From Sulfuritalea sp. (GTDB lineage: Bacteria > Pseudomonadota > Gammaproteobacteria > Burkholderiales > Rhodocyclaceae), in assembly GCA_016716965.1 (NCBI GenBank), contig JADJUP010000017.1, positions 17,690 through 81,689 of the forward strand: a stretch of 64,000 nt of DNA, in the 5' to 3' direction. A program made the position numbers and the translations under genes. This document shows positions 38,774-47,202 of this stretch, piece after piece (the stretch's first letter is position 1; each line of letters starts with the position of its first letter). The notes beneath the pieces are model-generated. The model saw nothing but the letters and a program-made list of their open reading frames with translations, made no database searches and was not told the DNA's origin.

Positions 38774-40744
38774 ATGCCAAGCAATTCTCCCGATTTCATG
38801 ACGAACCCCGCCGTCGGCAAACGCCTGGATGAAATCAAGGCAATGGACGGCTTCCCGCTGCCGCGGGGCACGGCGATGGCGCTGATCCGACTCACGCAGC
38901 GGGAAGGCACTTCGCTGGCCGTCATGGCCCACGCGCTCAAGGCCGATCCGACCCTGTCGGTGCGCGCGATCAAGGTTTCCAACGGTGTCGGCGGCGGCGA
39001 CCACGGACCGGTGGTGTCCCTGCGCGATGCGGTCAATGTGCTGGGCGTTCCGGCGGTCCGCTCCCTGGCGATGGGCTTTGCGCTGATGGCCAGCCATCGC
39101 GACGGTCCCTGTCGCGGCTTTGGCTACACGAGTTTCTGGTCGCAGGCTCTGGCGCGCGCTGTCGCGTTGCAGTTGCTGACCACCGCGCGGCCGGGTTGCC
39201 CGACGGCGGAAGCCTTCAGCGTCGGCCTGCTCGCCCGCATCGGCGAATTGGCGCTGGCCGCCGTCTATCCAGTGCCATATGCGGAGCTGTTGCGGCGCTG
39301 CGGCGATCAGCCCGAACTGGCTCCAGCGCAATGCGAGCGGGACGAATTCGCCGTGACCCATGCGCAGCTTTCCGCGTCGATGCTGGCGGATTACAACCTG
39401 GCGGATGACTATGTCGCTGCGGTGGAAGCCTTCGAATTGCCGGAACTGCTGGATCTGCAGGAAGGCAGCGGCGACCCGCTCGCGCAGCAACTGCTGGTGC
39501 TCGCCGACCACATTGCCGGTATCTGCGCCGCCGCGCCGGAGCGCTGGCGGGAGCGGATGCCGCGCCTGTTCCAGTTGGGTGGCGGCCTGGCGTTCGGCGC
39601 CGCCGAACTCGTCGAACTGTGCGACCGAACCGCGCACGAATGGCGCGAGTGGGGTGCCATGCTCGAAATTGAAACCGGTCCGATGCCGCATTTCGAGGAC
39701 TGCCCGCCCTCAGCTCCGGTCGAGGCACCGGTTGCGGTACCGATTCCCGCTGGCGCCGAACCGGCGCAGGCGTCGATCCTGGTGGTCGGCGACGAGGCGC
39801 GCCTGCGCCTTCCGCTGCGGCCGCTGCTTGCCACCGGAGGGCATCGCGTGGCGGAAGCCGCCGACGGCAGGCAGGGCCTCGCGATGGCCATCGAAATGCG
39901 GCCGCAGATCATGCTGGTCGACGTGCTGGCGGCCGAAGTCGACGGCCTCGAACTGGCCCGGTCCCTGCGCCAGTTCAAGTCGGGGCGCGGCATCTATCTC
40001 CTCGCGGTGTCCGCCGCCGATGACGACGCGAGCGTGGCGCGGGCCTTCGAGGCCGGTGCCGACGGCTTCCTGGCCCTGCCCCTGAAGCCGCAATTGCTGG
40101 CGGCGAGCCTGCGCGCCGGCATGCGCATGGCGAGCCTGCAGGACGAAATCGCGCGCGACCAGGAGGAGATCCGCCGCATCTCCGCCGAACTGGCCGTGAG
40201 CAACCGGCAGTTGCAGGAGGTCGGCATGACCGACATGCTGACCGGTTGCCCCAACCGGCGTTACGCCATGGACCGCCTGCAGCAGGAATGGGCGATGGCC
40301 AACCGCAGCCAGCGGCCGCTGGCCTGCATGGTGGTGGACATGGACAACCTCAAGCAGATCAACGATGCGCACGGCCACGTGGTCGGCGACAACGCACTGA
40401 AGCTGGTGGCCAGCGCCTTCAAGGACGAGATGCGCGCGCAGGAAGTACTGGCGCGCAGCGGCGGCGACGAATTCATGGTGATCTGCCCCGACACTACCCT
40501 GGAGGCGGCGCTGGCCTGCGCCGAACGCATGCGCGCCGCGGTCGAGGTGCTGCCCGTAGTGGGCAGCACGCCGGCGCTGCGCGGCAGCGTCAGCATCGGC
40601 GTCGCCGTGCGCGACGCGACGACGCCGACGCCGGATGCCCTGATCGGCCTTGCCGACCAGGGCGCCTATCTTGCCAAGCGTCGCCGCAACGCCGTGGCGA
40701 CGGTGCAAACGGGGGCGGCGGCGCCGCGGGCAGCCCAAGCCTGA
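38774..40744 (+). CDS. HDOD-REC-GGDEF signalling protein (diguanylate cyclase)
   Basis: ATG 38774 is nine bases inside the open frame (TTG 38765). Domain order: HDOD (residues ~15-220; FPLPRGTAMALIRLTQREGT, VLGVPAVRSLAMGFALMAS), receiver (~335-455; ILVVGDEARLRL, phospho-acceptor Asp in IMLVDVLAAEVDGLELARSL, Lys in LPLKPQLL), coiled-coil linker (ARDQEEIRRISAELAVSNRQ) and GGDEF (~480-645). The active site is ARSGGDEFMVI, and TDMLTGCPNRRYAM and SVSIGVAV are intact. The inhibitory RxxD site reads RAQE, so product inhibition may be lost. It probably makes c-di-GMP and lies just upstream of flhDC. Confidence 0.9.
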   Translation: MPSNSPDFMTNPAVGKRLDEIKAMDGFPLPRGTAMALIRLTQREGTSLAVMAHALKADPTLSVRAIKVSNGVGGGDHGPVVSLRDAVNVLGVPAVRSLAMGFALMASHRDGPCRGFGYTSFWSQALARAVALQLLTTARPGCPTAEAFSVGLLARIGELALAAVYPVPYAELLRRCGDQPELAPAQCERDEFAVTHAQLSASMLADYNLADDYVAAVEAFELPELLDLQEGSGDPLAQQLLVLADHIAGICAAAPERWRERMPRLFQLGGGLAFGAAELVELCDRTAHEWREWGAMLEIETGPMPHFEDCPPSAPVEAPVAVPIPAGAEPAQASILVVGDEARLRLPLRPLLATGGHRVAEAADGRQGLAMAIEMRPQIMLVDVLAAEVDGLELARSLRQFKSGRGIYLLAVSAADDDASVARAFEAGADGFLALPLKPQLLAASLRAGMRMASLQDEIARDQEEIRRISAELAVSNRQLQEVGMTDMLTGCPNRRYAMDRLQQEWAMANRSQRPLACMVVDMDNLKQINDAHGHVVGDNALKLVASAFKDEMRAQEVLARSGGDEFMVICPDTTLEAALACAERMRAAVEVLPVVGSTPALRGSVSIGVAVRDATTPTPDALIGLADQGAYLAKRRRNAVATVQTGAAAPRAAQA

Positions 40745-40980
40745 GTCGGCCGCGACACTCGGCAAGCGGATACGCCTCGTGAGAAATGCGCTAAAACCTC
40801 AGTAAAAATAGATGGTTGCTATAGCTTTGTAATGTTTTTTCTTACAAAGGGGCTCTATCTAATTCTTACAATAGAATGGTTTTTCCATTGATTTCTTTCT
40901 TGTCATGCCCTGTGTGATCATGCATCTGCCGCGATTCGGGCTCCAATTCGGGCCTGGCCGGCGCTCACAAGGAGTGCAAG
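40745..40980 (+). promoter_or_regulatory. AT-rich flhDC control region with inverted repeat
   Basis: This stretch is far more AT-rich than its surroundings. It holds a perfect 8-bp inverted repeat, CTTTGTAA / TTACAAAG (40825-40849), with a T-rich 9-base spacer. Nearby are TTACAA (40842) and TACAAT (40867), which could be -35 and -10 boxes, though the 19-base spacing is long. AAGGAG precedes the flhD ATG. flhDC promoters are usually heavily regulated, so the repeat may be an operator. Confidence 0.5.
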
Positions 40981-41298
40981 ATGAAATCGACCGACACCTA
41001 CAACGACATAAAGGAAGTCAATCTCTCCTATCTGATGCTGGCGCAGAACATGGTTCGCTCCGACCGCGAAGCCGCGATTTTCCGCCTGGGTATCAGTGAA
41101 GAGATTGCCGACGTGCTTGGGCGCCTGACGCCGGGCCAGGTCCTGAAAATGGCCAGTTCCGACATGCTGCTGTGCAGCTTCCGCTTCGAAGACACCCTGT
41201 TGCTCGACCTGCTCGCCAACCATGAGCGCGATCGCGGCGTGGGCCACCTGCATGCGGCGATCCTCGCCGCCGGCCGGCCCGTCGCGACCATAGCCTGA
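40981..41298 (+). CDS. flhD: Flagellar transcriptional regulator FlhD
   Basis: FlhD with FlhC forms the master activator of class II flagellar genes. The 105-residue protein has the family pattern: DIKEVNLSYLMLAQNMVRSD, AIFRLGISEEIADVLGRLTP, QVLKMASSDMLLCSFRF. The start ATG 40981 follows AAGGAG. flhC begins 49 bases later in the same operon. Confidence 0.95.
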   Translation: MKSTDTYNDIKEVNLSYLMLAQNMVRSDREAAIFRLGISEEIADVLGRLTPGQVLKMASSDMLLCSFRFEDTLLLDLLANHERDRGVGHLHAAILAAGRPVATIA

Positions 41299-41347
41299 CC
41301 TGGCGTCGTTTCGTTCAACAACCGGCGTCTCGCCGCGGAGGTTCCCC

Positions 41348-41902
41348 ATGCGCAACAAATCGGTGATTATCGAAGCGAAGGATATTGGCCTGGCGATCGA
41401 ACTGATCGAACTCGGCGCCCGCCTGCAACTGCTGGAGGCGGAAACCAACCTTTCGCGCGAGCGCCTGCTCAAGCTGTACAAGGAAGTGCGACACGAGTCG
41501 CCGCCGAAGGGCATGCTGCCCTTTTCCACGGACTGGTTCATGACCTGGCAGCCGAACATCCATGCCTCGCTGTTCATGGCCTACTTCCGCTTCCTCAAGA
41601 CGCACACGCAACTGACCGGGCTGGAACTGATCATCAAGTCCTACCGGATGTACCTTGACCAGATCAAGCGCGGCGGCATGGATACCGTGCTCTCGCTGAC
41701 CCGGGCCTGGACCATGGTGCGCTTCTTCGATGCCAGCATGCTGCAGATGGCCACCTGCCGCGAATGCGGCGGCGAATTCGTCGCCCATGCCTACGATCCG
41801 ACGCGCGGCTATGTCTGCGGCCTGTGCCACATGCCGGCCCGCGCCGGCAAGACCCGGCGCGCGGCCGAAGCCGCTGCCAGCACGGCCCTCGCCGCCGTGT
41901 AG
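41348..41902 (+). CDS. flhC: Flagellar transcriptional regulator FlhC
   Basis: FlhC is the DNA-binding partner of FlhD. The 184-residue protein includes DIGLAIELIELGARLQLLEA, ETNLSRERLLKLYKEVRHES, SPPKGMLPFSTDWFMTWQPN. The four zinc-binding cysteines lie in ATCRECGGEFVAHAYDPTRG and YVCGLC. ATG 41348 follows GGAGGTTCCC. A hairpin follows the gene at 41929. Confidence 0.97.
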   Translation: MRNKSVIIEAKDIGLAIELIELGARLQLLEAETNLSRERLLKLYKEVRHESPPKGMLPFSTDWFMTWQPNIHASLFMAYFRFLKTHTQLTGLELIIKSYRMYLDQIKRGGMDTVLSLTRAWTMVRFFDASMLQMATCRECGGEFVAHAYDPTRGYVCGLCHMPARAGKTRRAAEAAASTALAAV

Positions 41903-41928
41903 ATCCACGCCAGCCTTACGCTTTCGTG

Positions 41929-41950
41929 CGCGCCCCTTGCGAGGGGCGCG
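41929..41950 (+). terminator. Hairpin after flhC
   Basis: CGCGCCCC / GGGGCGCG with loop TTGCGA is an 8-bp perfect stem. It is followed by TTGCGTTT, a weak T-containing tail. It probably ends the flhDC transcript. Confidence 0.6.
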
Positions 41951-42251
41951 TTGCGTTTACGGTGCCAAAGCCCGCGAATTCAAGCTCCATCGCCGTAGCG
42001 CGGGCGCCGACTTTCCGGTGCAGCAGTTTGTCGGATTGGCGGTGCTCATCTGCGAGACAGGAAGTTCGGAGCGACTGGTAATTGCCGAGCGAAGCGATCC
42101 GATATGGAACCCCCCGCGAGGGGGGCGAAGGGGGGCGGGCCGAGTTTGATCGCCCATGCCTCGCGAGGCTGCGAGTGCTACTTGATTTGCGGTCGGTTGT
42201 TGGGTGCATGGGCTTTAGAATGGGCGTCCTTTCATTCCGCGCCTCCCTGCC
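41951..42251. other. Non-coding gap with dispersed repeat and a C6/G6 hairpin
   Basis: No gene is supported here. It contains a diverged dispersed repeat (41992-42014) and a CCCCCC-GCGA-GGGGGG hairpin (42110-42125). The rdgC start follows. Confidence 0.5.
41992..42014 (+). repeat. Dispersed ~23-bp repeat, diverged intergenic copy
   Basis: GCCGTAGCGCGGGCGCCGAC followed by TTT matches the consensus with about four changes. Confidence 0.65.
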
Positions 42252-43151
42252 ATGTGGTTTCGCAATCTCCAGATATTTCGTCTCGCCGCTGACTGGTCCT
42301 ACAGTACCGACGCGCTCACTGCGGCCTTGCAGCGCGGCGCCTTCCAGGGCTGCAGCGCCAGCGACAGGCATTCACTCGGCTGGGTGCCGCCGCGCGGCGA
42401 GGACGGCGAACTGGTGTTCAGCGTCGCCCGCCAACAGCTGATCGCCCTCGGCGTCGAACAGAAGCTGCTGCCCACCTCGGTAGTGCGCCAGTACGCCCAG
42501 GCCAAGATCGACCAGATCGAGGCCGCGCAAGGCTACAAGGCCGGGCGCAAGCAGAAGCGCGAGATTTTCGAGCAGGTCGAAGCGGAACTGCTGCCGCGCG
42601 CCTTCGTCAAGCGCGGCCTCACTTATGTCTGGATCGATCCGATCAACCGCTGGCTGCTGGTCGATGCGTCTTCCAGCACCCGCGCCGACGAAGTCATGGA
42701 GCAGCTCAAGCTCTCCCTGGGCGAACTGCCCGTGACCCTGGTCAAGACGCAACTGGCGCCAGCCACCGCGATGACGCAGTGGCTCGCGACAGGCCACGCG
42801 CCGGGCAGTTTCACCATCGACCGCGACTGCGAATTGCAGGCGGCGGCCGACGAGCGCCCCGCCGTGCGCTACGTGCGCCACACGCTCGACAGCGACGAAG
42901 TGCGCAACCACATCGCCGCCGGCAAGTCGGCGACGCGCCTGGCGCTGACCTGGAACGACCGCGTTTCCTTCGTCCTCACCGAGCAGTTGCAGGTCAAAAA
43001 GCTGGCCTTCCTCGACATCCTCAAGGAAGACGCCGAGCGCCAGTCGGAAAACGCCGACGACCTGTTCGCCGCCAACTTCACGCTGATGTGCGGCGAACTT
43101 TCGCAGTTGCTGCAACATCTGGTTGAGGTGCTGGGTGGCGAGGGCGAATAA
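42252..43151 (+). CDS. rdgC: Recombination-associated protein RdgC
   Basis: RdgC is a ring-shaped DNA-binding protein that limits RecA action. ATG 42252 starts MWFRNLQIFRLAADW, the typical N-terminus. Family segments include FQGCSASDRHSLGWVPPRG, ALGVEQKLLPTSVVRQYAQA, FVKRGLTYVWIDPINRWLLV and FEADLFAANFTLM-like C-terminal sequence (DDLFAANFTLMCGELSQLL). It has 299 residues, the normal length. The next gene starts inside its last codons. Confidence 0.95.
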   Translation: MWFRNLQIFRLAADWSYSTDALTAALQRGAFQGCSASDRHSLGWVPPRGEDGELVFSVARQQLIALGVEQKLLPTSVVRQYAQAKIDQIEAAQGYKAGRKQKREIFEQVEAELLPRAFVKRGLTYVWIDPINRWLLVDASSSTRADEVMEQLKLSLGELPVTLVKTQLAPATAMTQWLATGHAPGSFTIDRDCELQAAADERPAVRYVRHTLDSDEVRNHIAAGKSATRLALTWNDRVSFVLTEQLQVKKLAFLDILKEDAERQSENADDLFAANFTLMCGELSQLLQHLVEVLGGEGE

Positions 43152-43950
43152 GGCGCTGCGGCTGGCCGTCGCCTGGCTGGCGATCGCCTGTGGCCTGCCC
43201 GTCGTGGCGTCCGATGGCGTCGAGATCGGCAAGCCCTCCGCCATGCGCAACCTGGTGCCGGCCGGCGCGCTGGAAAAGCAGGCGGGGCAGCAGTACGACC
43301 AGCTCAAGCGCCAGGCGGCAAGCAAGCAGGCGCTCGGTCCCGACGACCACCCGCAGGTGAAGCGCCTGCGCGCAATCGCCAGGCGCATGATCCCCTTCGT
43401 CGAGCGCTACAACCCGCGCGCCCGCCAGTGGCAATGGGAAGTGAACCTGATCGGCTCGAAGCAGATCAATGCCTTCTGCATGCCCGGCGGCAAGATCGCC
43501 TTCTATACCGGCATCCTCGACACGCTCAAGCTGACCGACGACGAAGTGGCGATGGTCATGGGCCACGAGATCGCGCATGCCCTGCGCGAACACGCGCGCG
43601 AACGCATGGCGAAGAACCAGGTGACCCAGCTCGGCGCCAGCCTGCTCGGCGAACTGGTGGGCGGCGGCCGCTACACGGGCGCCTTCCAGCTCGGCGGCAA
43701 CCTGCTTTCGCTGAAGTTCTCGCGCGACGACGAATCGGAGGCCGACGTGGTCGGCCTCGACCTCGCGGCGCGCGCCGGCTTCGATCCGCGTGCCGGGGTG
43801 ACGCTGTGGCAGAAAATGACCGCCGCCAACGCCAGGTCGCCGATGGAGTTCCTGTCGACGCACCCTGCGGGCGACAACCGCATCCGGGAAATCGAGAAGC
43901 AGCTGCCCGCGGTCATGCCGCTCTACGACAGGGCCCGGCAGGGCAGATAG
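43135..43950 (+). CDS. Exported M48-family metalloprotease
   Basis: GTG 43135 overlaps the rdgC end by 17 bases and gives a signal peptide (ALRLAVAWLAIACGLPVVAS). The zinc site is HEIAHALREH with the third ligand in DESEADVVGLDLAARAGFD. INAFCMPGGKIAFYTGIL is the conserved strand before it. The C-terminal FLSTHPAGDNRIREIEKQLP is also typical of Oma1/LoiP/YggG-like proteases. It has 271 residues and probably degrades misfolded envelope proteins. Confidence 0.9.
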   Translation: MARANKALRLAVAWLAIACGLPVVASDGVEIGKPSAMRNLVPAGALEKQAGQQYDQLKRQAASKQALGPDDHPQVKRLRAIARRMIPFVERYNPRARQWQWEVNLIGSKQINAFCMPGGKIAFYTGILDTLKLTDDEVAMVMGHEIAHALREHARERMAKNQVTQLGASLLGELVGGGRYTGAFQLGGNLLSLKFSRDDESEADVVGLDLAARAGFDPRAGVTLWQKMTAANARSPMEFLSTHPAGDNRIREIEKQLPAVMPLYDRARQGR

Positions 43951-43967
43951 CCGCGCCGGCGGCGATT

Positions 43968-44306
43968 TCAGTTGGCTGTTGCTTCGGCGGTGCCGGGGTC
44001 GCCTGCCTGCTGCAGGTAGCGCATGCGTTCGGCATCGCCGAGGAAATGGCGCACCCGCTCCATCCAGGGTTCCGTGTGGCGACGCACTTCGGCATCGTCG
44101 TCGAGGATGCGCTGGATCAACGTTCGCTTGCGGGCGAGGTCCGCGACCAGGTCGCCGTCGTCGGGCGAGGCGAGCAAGGCCTTGCGCAGGTGGCCGACGT
44201 CGCGCTCCAGTTCGACCAGGCTGTCCCAGTCACGCTCGCGCGCCGCCGCCGCCATGTGCGACGACAGGCGGCACATTTCTTCGTAGAGTTCGATTTGGGA
44301 AGGCAT
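43968..44306 (-). CDS. fliT: Flagellar protein FliT-like
   Basis: In enterics FliT is an export chaperone for FliD and an inhibitor of FlhDC. The 112-residue helical protein starts MPSQIELYEEMCRLSSHMAA (ATG 44306) and contains ARERDWDSLVELERDVGHLR and LARKRTLIQRILDDDAEVRR, the usual FliT pattern in betaproteobacteria. FliT sequences are weakly conserved, so the name rests on this pattern and on size. flhDC lies 2 kb away. The rest of the fli operon is not in the window. Confidence 0.75.
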   Translation of the reverse strand: MPSQIELYEEMCRLSSHMAAAARERDWDSLVELERDVGHLRKALLASPDDGDLVADLARKRTLIQRILDDDAEVRRHTEPWMERVRHFLGDAERMRYLQQAGDPGTAEATAN

Positions 44307-44451
44307 CCGGCGCATCCTAACGACCCGGCGCCGCGCCCGTTGCGGCAAGCTGCGGCAGGATCATCCGCCTATTCCTTCCGGCCGATGGCGGATGCCCGGC
44401 GGGTAGGGTCTGGCCGTGGAACAGGGGGCGAAATACGGCCCAAATCACGCT

Positions 44452-44471
44452 GAATCCGGCAGGCCGGATTC
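44452..44471. terminator. Hairpin downstream of the MFS gene
   Basis: GAATCCGGC / GCCGGATTC is a 9-bp perfect stem with a 2-base loop, just past the MFS stop. There is no strong T run. The rest of 44307-44483 shows nothing else. Confidence 0.5.
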
Positions 44472-44483
44472 GGCGGGCCGACC

Positions 44484-45701
44484 TCAGGCGGCGGCCAGGC
44501 GCCGGGCTTCCAGGCTGCGCTCGTCGATCGGCAGGTGGCACAGCGCGGCGACCACGCCGAGCAGGATGCAGATGCCCCAGATCGTGTCGTAGGAACCGGT
44601 GGCGTCGAACAGCCGGCCGCCGAGCCAGACACCGAGGAAGCTGCCCACCTGGTGGCTGAAGAACACCAGCCCGGACAGCATGCCGAGGTAGCGCACGCCG
44701 AACACCTGGGCCACGATGGCGTTGGTCAGCGGCACCGTGGATAGCCAGAGCAGGCCCATGGTCGCGGCGAACAGGTAGGCGCTGGCGGGGGTCAGCGGCA
44801 TCCAGAGGAACAGCGCGATCGCGACGCTGCGGATGCCATAGATCGCCGACAGCAGCAGGCGCTTCGGGAAGCGGTTGCCGAGCTGGCCGGCGCCGTAGCT
44901 GCCGAACACGTTGAACAGGCCGATCAGTGCCAGGCAGGTCATGCCGACGTTCGGGCCGAGGCCCTTGTCGAGCAGATAGGTGGGGAAGTGCACGCCGATG
45001 AACACCACCTGGAAGCCGCAGACGAAATAGCCGAGGTTGAGCAGCAGGTAGCCCTTCTCCCGGCCCGCCTCGCGCAGCGCCTCGCCGCCGGTCTGGCCGC
45101 GGCTGGCTGCCGCCGCCGTGAGCCCCTGCGTCAATGCGCTGCCCAGCGGCATGATCAGCAGCGCTGCCGCCGAGAAGATCAGCAGTGTGCCGAACCAGCC
45201 CATGCCGCCGATCAGGTTCGATGCCACCGGGATCATCAGGAACTGGCCGAAGGAACCGGCTGCGGCGACCACGCCCATGGCCCAGCCGCGACGCTCGGCC
45301 GGCACCAGGTTGCCCAGCGCGGCGAACACCACGCTGTAGGTGCAGCCGCTTTGCGCCGCGCCTATCATCAGGCCGGCCGTGGCGGCGAGTCCGGTACCGG
45401 TGCTGGCGTAGGCCATGCCCAGCAGGCCCAGCGCGTACAGCGCGCTGGCGCCCCACAGCACGCGGCGCGCGCCGAAGCGGTCGGCGAGGAAGCCGGCGAA
45501 GGGTTGCGTTGCGCCCCACAACAGGTTCTGCAGCGCCAGCGCGAAGGAAAACACTTCGCGGCTCCACTGGTGCTCCTGGCTCATCGGCGTCAGGAACAGG
45601 CCGAAGGTGTGGCGGATGCCCATCGCCACGCAAACGATCAGGGCGGCGAAGGCGAGCACGCTGGCAAGCGAGCGTTGCGGAGTGGCGGGGGCGGCGGTCA
45701 T
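44484..45701 (-). CDS. MFS transporter (monocarboxylate/oxalate-formate antiporter-like)
   Basis: ATG 45701 opens a 405-residue protein with about 12 membrane helices. The first is VLAFAALIVCVAMGI. Helix 1-3 sequence (IRHTFGLFLTPMSQEHQWSR, WGATQPFAGFLADRFGARRV) fits the OFA/monocarboxylate branch of MFS, where GxxADRxGxRR is the loop 2-3 motif. QVGSFLGVWLGGRLFDATGS lies near the end. The substrate is unknown. It is divergent from greB, 46 bases away, so the two promoters overlap. Confidence 0.88.
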   Translation of the reverse strand: MTAAPATPQRSLASVLAFAALIVCVAMGIRHTFGLFLTPMSQEHQWSREVFSFALALQNLLWGATQPFAGFLADRFGARRVLWGASALYALGLLGMAYASTGTGLAATAGLMIGAAQSGCTYSVVFAALGNLVPAERRGWAMGVVAAAGSFGQFLMIPVASNLIGGMGWFGTLLIFSAAALLIMPLGSALTQGLTAAAASRGQTGGEALREAGREKGYLLLNLGYFVCGFQVVFIGVHFPTYLLDKGLGPNVGMTCLALIGLFNVFGSYGAGQLGNRFPKRLLLSAIYGIRSVAIALFLWMPLTPASAYLFAATMGLLWLSTVPLTNAIVAQVFGVRYLGMLSGLVFFSHQVGSFLGVWLGGRLFDATGSYDTIWGICILLGVVAALCHLPIDERSLEARRLAAA

Positions 45702-45747
45702 GGTGGGGGCGATGCTAACATCTCCGCCTGCCCATGAATTCCATGCC

Positions 45748-46293
45748 ATGAACAAGGCTTTTGTCAAAGAATCCGAGGATGAGGACGAGGACGATGCGCC
45801 CGAGTCCCAGCTTCCCGCCGGTACCAAAAACTACATGACCCTGCGCGGTCATGCGCAGATCCGCGCCGAGTTCGAGCACCTGGTCAAGGTCGAGCGGCCC
45901 GAAATCGTAAAGGTGGTGTCCTGGGCGGCGGGCAACGGCGACCGCTCGGAGAATGGCGACTACATCTACGGCAAGAAGCGCCTGCGCGAAATCGACCGCC
46001 GCATCCGCTTCCTGACCAAGCGCCTCGAATCGGCGGTGATCGTCGATCCGGCCGAGCAGCGCAACTGCGACCAGGTCTTCTTCGCCGCCACGGTAACCGT
46101 CTGCGATGCAGACGGGACGGAGGCGACCTACCAGATCGTCGGCATCGACGAGGCCAACGCCAGTCAGGGCATGATCAGCTGGATATCGCCGCTGGCGCGC
46201 GCGCTGATGAAGGCGCGCGAGGGCGACACGGTGCGCTTCGACAGTCCCGGGGGGCTGCGCGAACTGGATGTGATCGAAGTGCGCTACGAATGA
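45748..46293 (+). CDS. greB: Transcript cleavage factor GreB
   Basis: GreB rescues backtracked RNA polymerase. ATG 45748 gives an acidic start (ESEDEDEDDAPES), then the GreA/GreB coiled coil: NYMTLRGHAQIRAEFEHLVK, VSWAAGNGDRSENGDYIYGK with the tip acidic residues, KRLREIDRRIRFLTKRLESA. The C-terminal FKBP-like domain follows (GIDEANASQGMISWISPLAR). It has 181 residues, slightly long for GreB because of the acidic N-terminus. Confidence 0.95.
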   Translation: MNKAFVKESEDEDEDDAPESQLPAGTKNYMTLRGHAQIRAEFEHLVKVERPEIVKVVSWAAGNGDRSENGDYIYGKKRLREIDRRIRFLTKRLESAVIVDPAEQRNCDQVFFAATVTVCDADGTEATYQIVGIDEANASQGMISWISPLARALMKAREGDTVRFDSPGGLRELDVIEVRYE

Positions 46294-46326
46294 ATGTCAA
46301 TCCGGATTGGCGATCCACATTGAAGC

Positions 46327-46723
46327 ATGCGACTCACGACAAACGCTGGCCTCTGGCTTCGAAAGATGAATCGACGGACCTGGCAATTGCCGTTGCCCGG
46401 CAGTGGAAGCCAGGGAACTTCCATTCCTCATTCATCGAAACGCGCAGACAAGGCGCAATGGACCGGTGGCGACGAGCAACGAGCATTCAATAGTGAAGCC
46501 AGGAAGCGCCCGGTAAATCTGACCTTGAACGAAGACCTGGTTGTCCAGGTACGCGGCCTGACCGACAATCTTTCCGGAGTGGTCGAGTCGCTGCTTGCGG
46601 ACTATGTTGAACAGGCGCATCAGCAGCGCATGGCAAGGCGCGGGCTTGAGGCTACCATGTCCAGCGCGGAACGCGTTCAACGCCAGGCATGGGTCATTCG
46701 CCGATGAGTATTCATCGCTTTGA
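46327..46723 (+). pseudogene. ccdA: CcdA-type antitoxin, frameshifted
   Basis: The CcdA core is unmistakable: KRPVNLTLNEDLVVQVRGLT, DNLSGVVESLLADYVEQAHQ. Near 46665 the frame changes; the plus-one frame gives NAFNARHGSFADEYSSL and stops at 46723. That is the standard CcdA tail that wraps the toxin. The start is unclear, since no ATG lies close before the core and the first ~50 codons from 46327 do not look like CcdA. CcdB follows 9 bases later. One extra base, or decay, explains the break. Confidence 0.7.
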
Positions 46724-46732
46724 ACCCGCGAC

Positions 46733-47042
46733 ATGGCTCAATTCGACGTGCATCGGAACATGGGAAAGCATCGGGACGACATTCCCTATGTGGTGCTTGT
46801 CCAGTCGTCCTTGTATGACAGTTACCGTCGCCGGGTGGTTGTCCCCATGGTTCGAAAATCCACTCTCGGAAAAGTCAGCAATCTGGCGACTTAACCCTGC
46901 GTTCAAGACCGAAAAGAGTCAGGTGGTCCTGCATCCGCTCGAGATTGTCCCGGTTCCAAACGATCTACTCGGCGAGATGTGCAATCCCTGAGTTCGAGGG
47001 CAGTCGCATCATGGAGCCCTCGACGAGCTGCTGTCGGCCTGA
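46733..47042 (+). pseudogene. ccdB: CcdB-type gyrase toxin, frameshifted
   Basis: ATG 46733 gives MAQFDVHRNMGKHRDDIPYV, then VLVQSSLYDSYRRRVVVPMV, the normal CcdB start. The frame hits TAA near 46892. The next frame continues RLNPAFKTEKSQVVLHPLEI and VPVPNDLLGE, and another shift gives SRIMEALDELLSA ending at 47042. At least two indels are needed for a full ~102-residue toxin. With ccdA also broken, the module is probably inactive unless these are consensus errors. Confidence 0.7.
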
Positions 47043-47202
47043 CTTGGGTCAGACGGACTGGTCGTCCGCGTTTGCTACATGACTGCCGGTGGTGCCGAAA
47101 ATCCGGCCGGCCCTATCGGTTATTGAGAATTGCTAGATAGGGTCAGATCGCAGCGCCCTCCGCGTCGCCGGAGTCGATCGCAGGAGCCCGCAAGTCTAAA
47201 AT

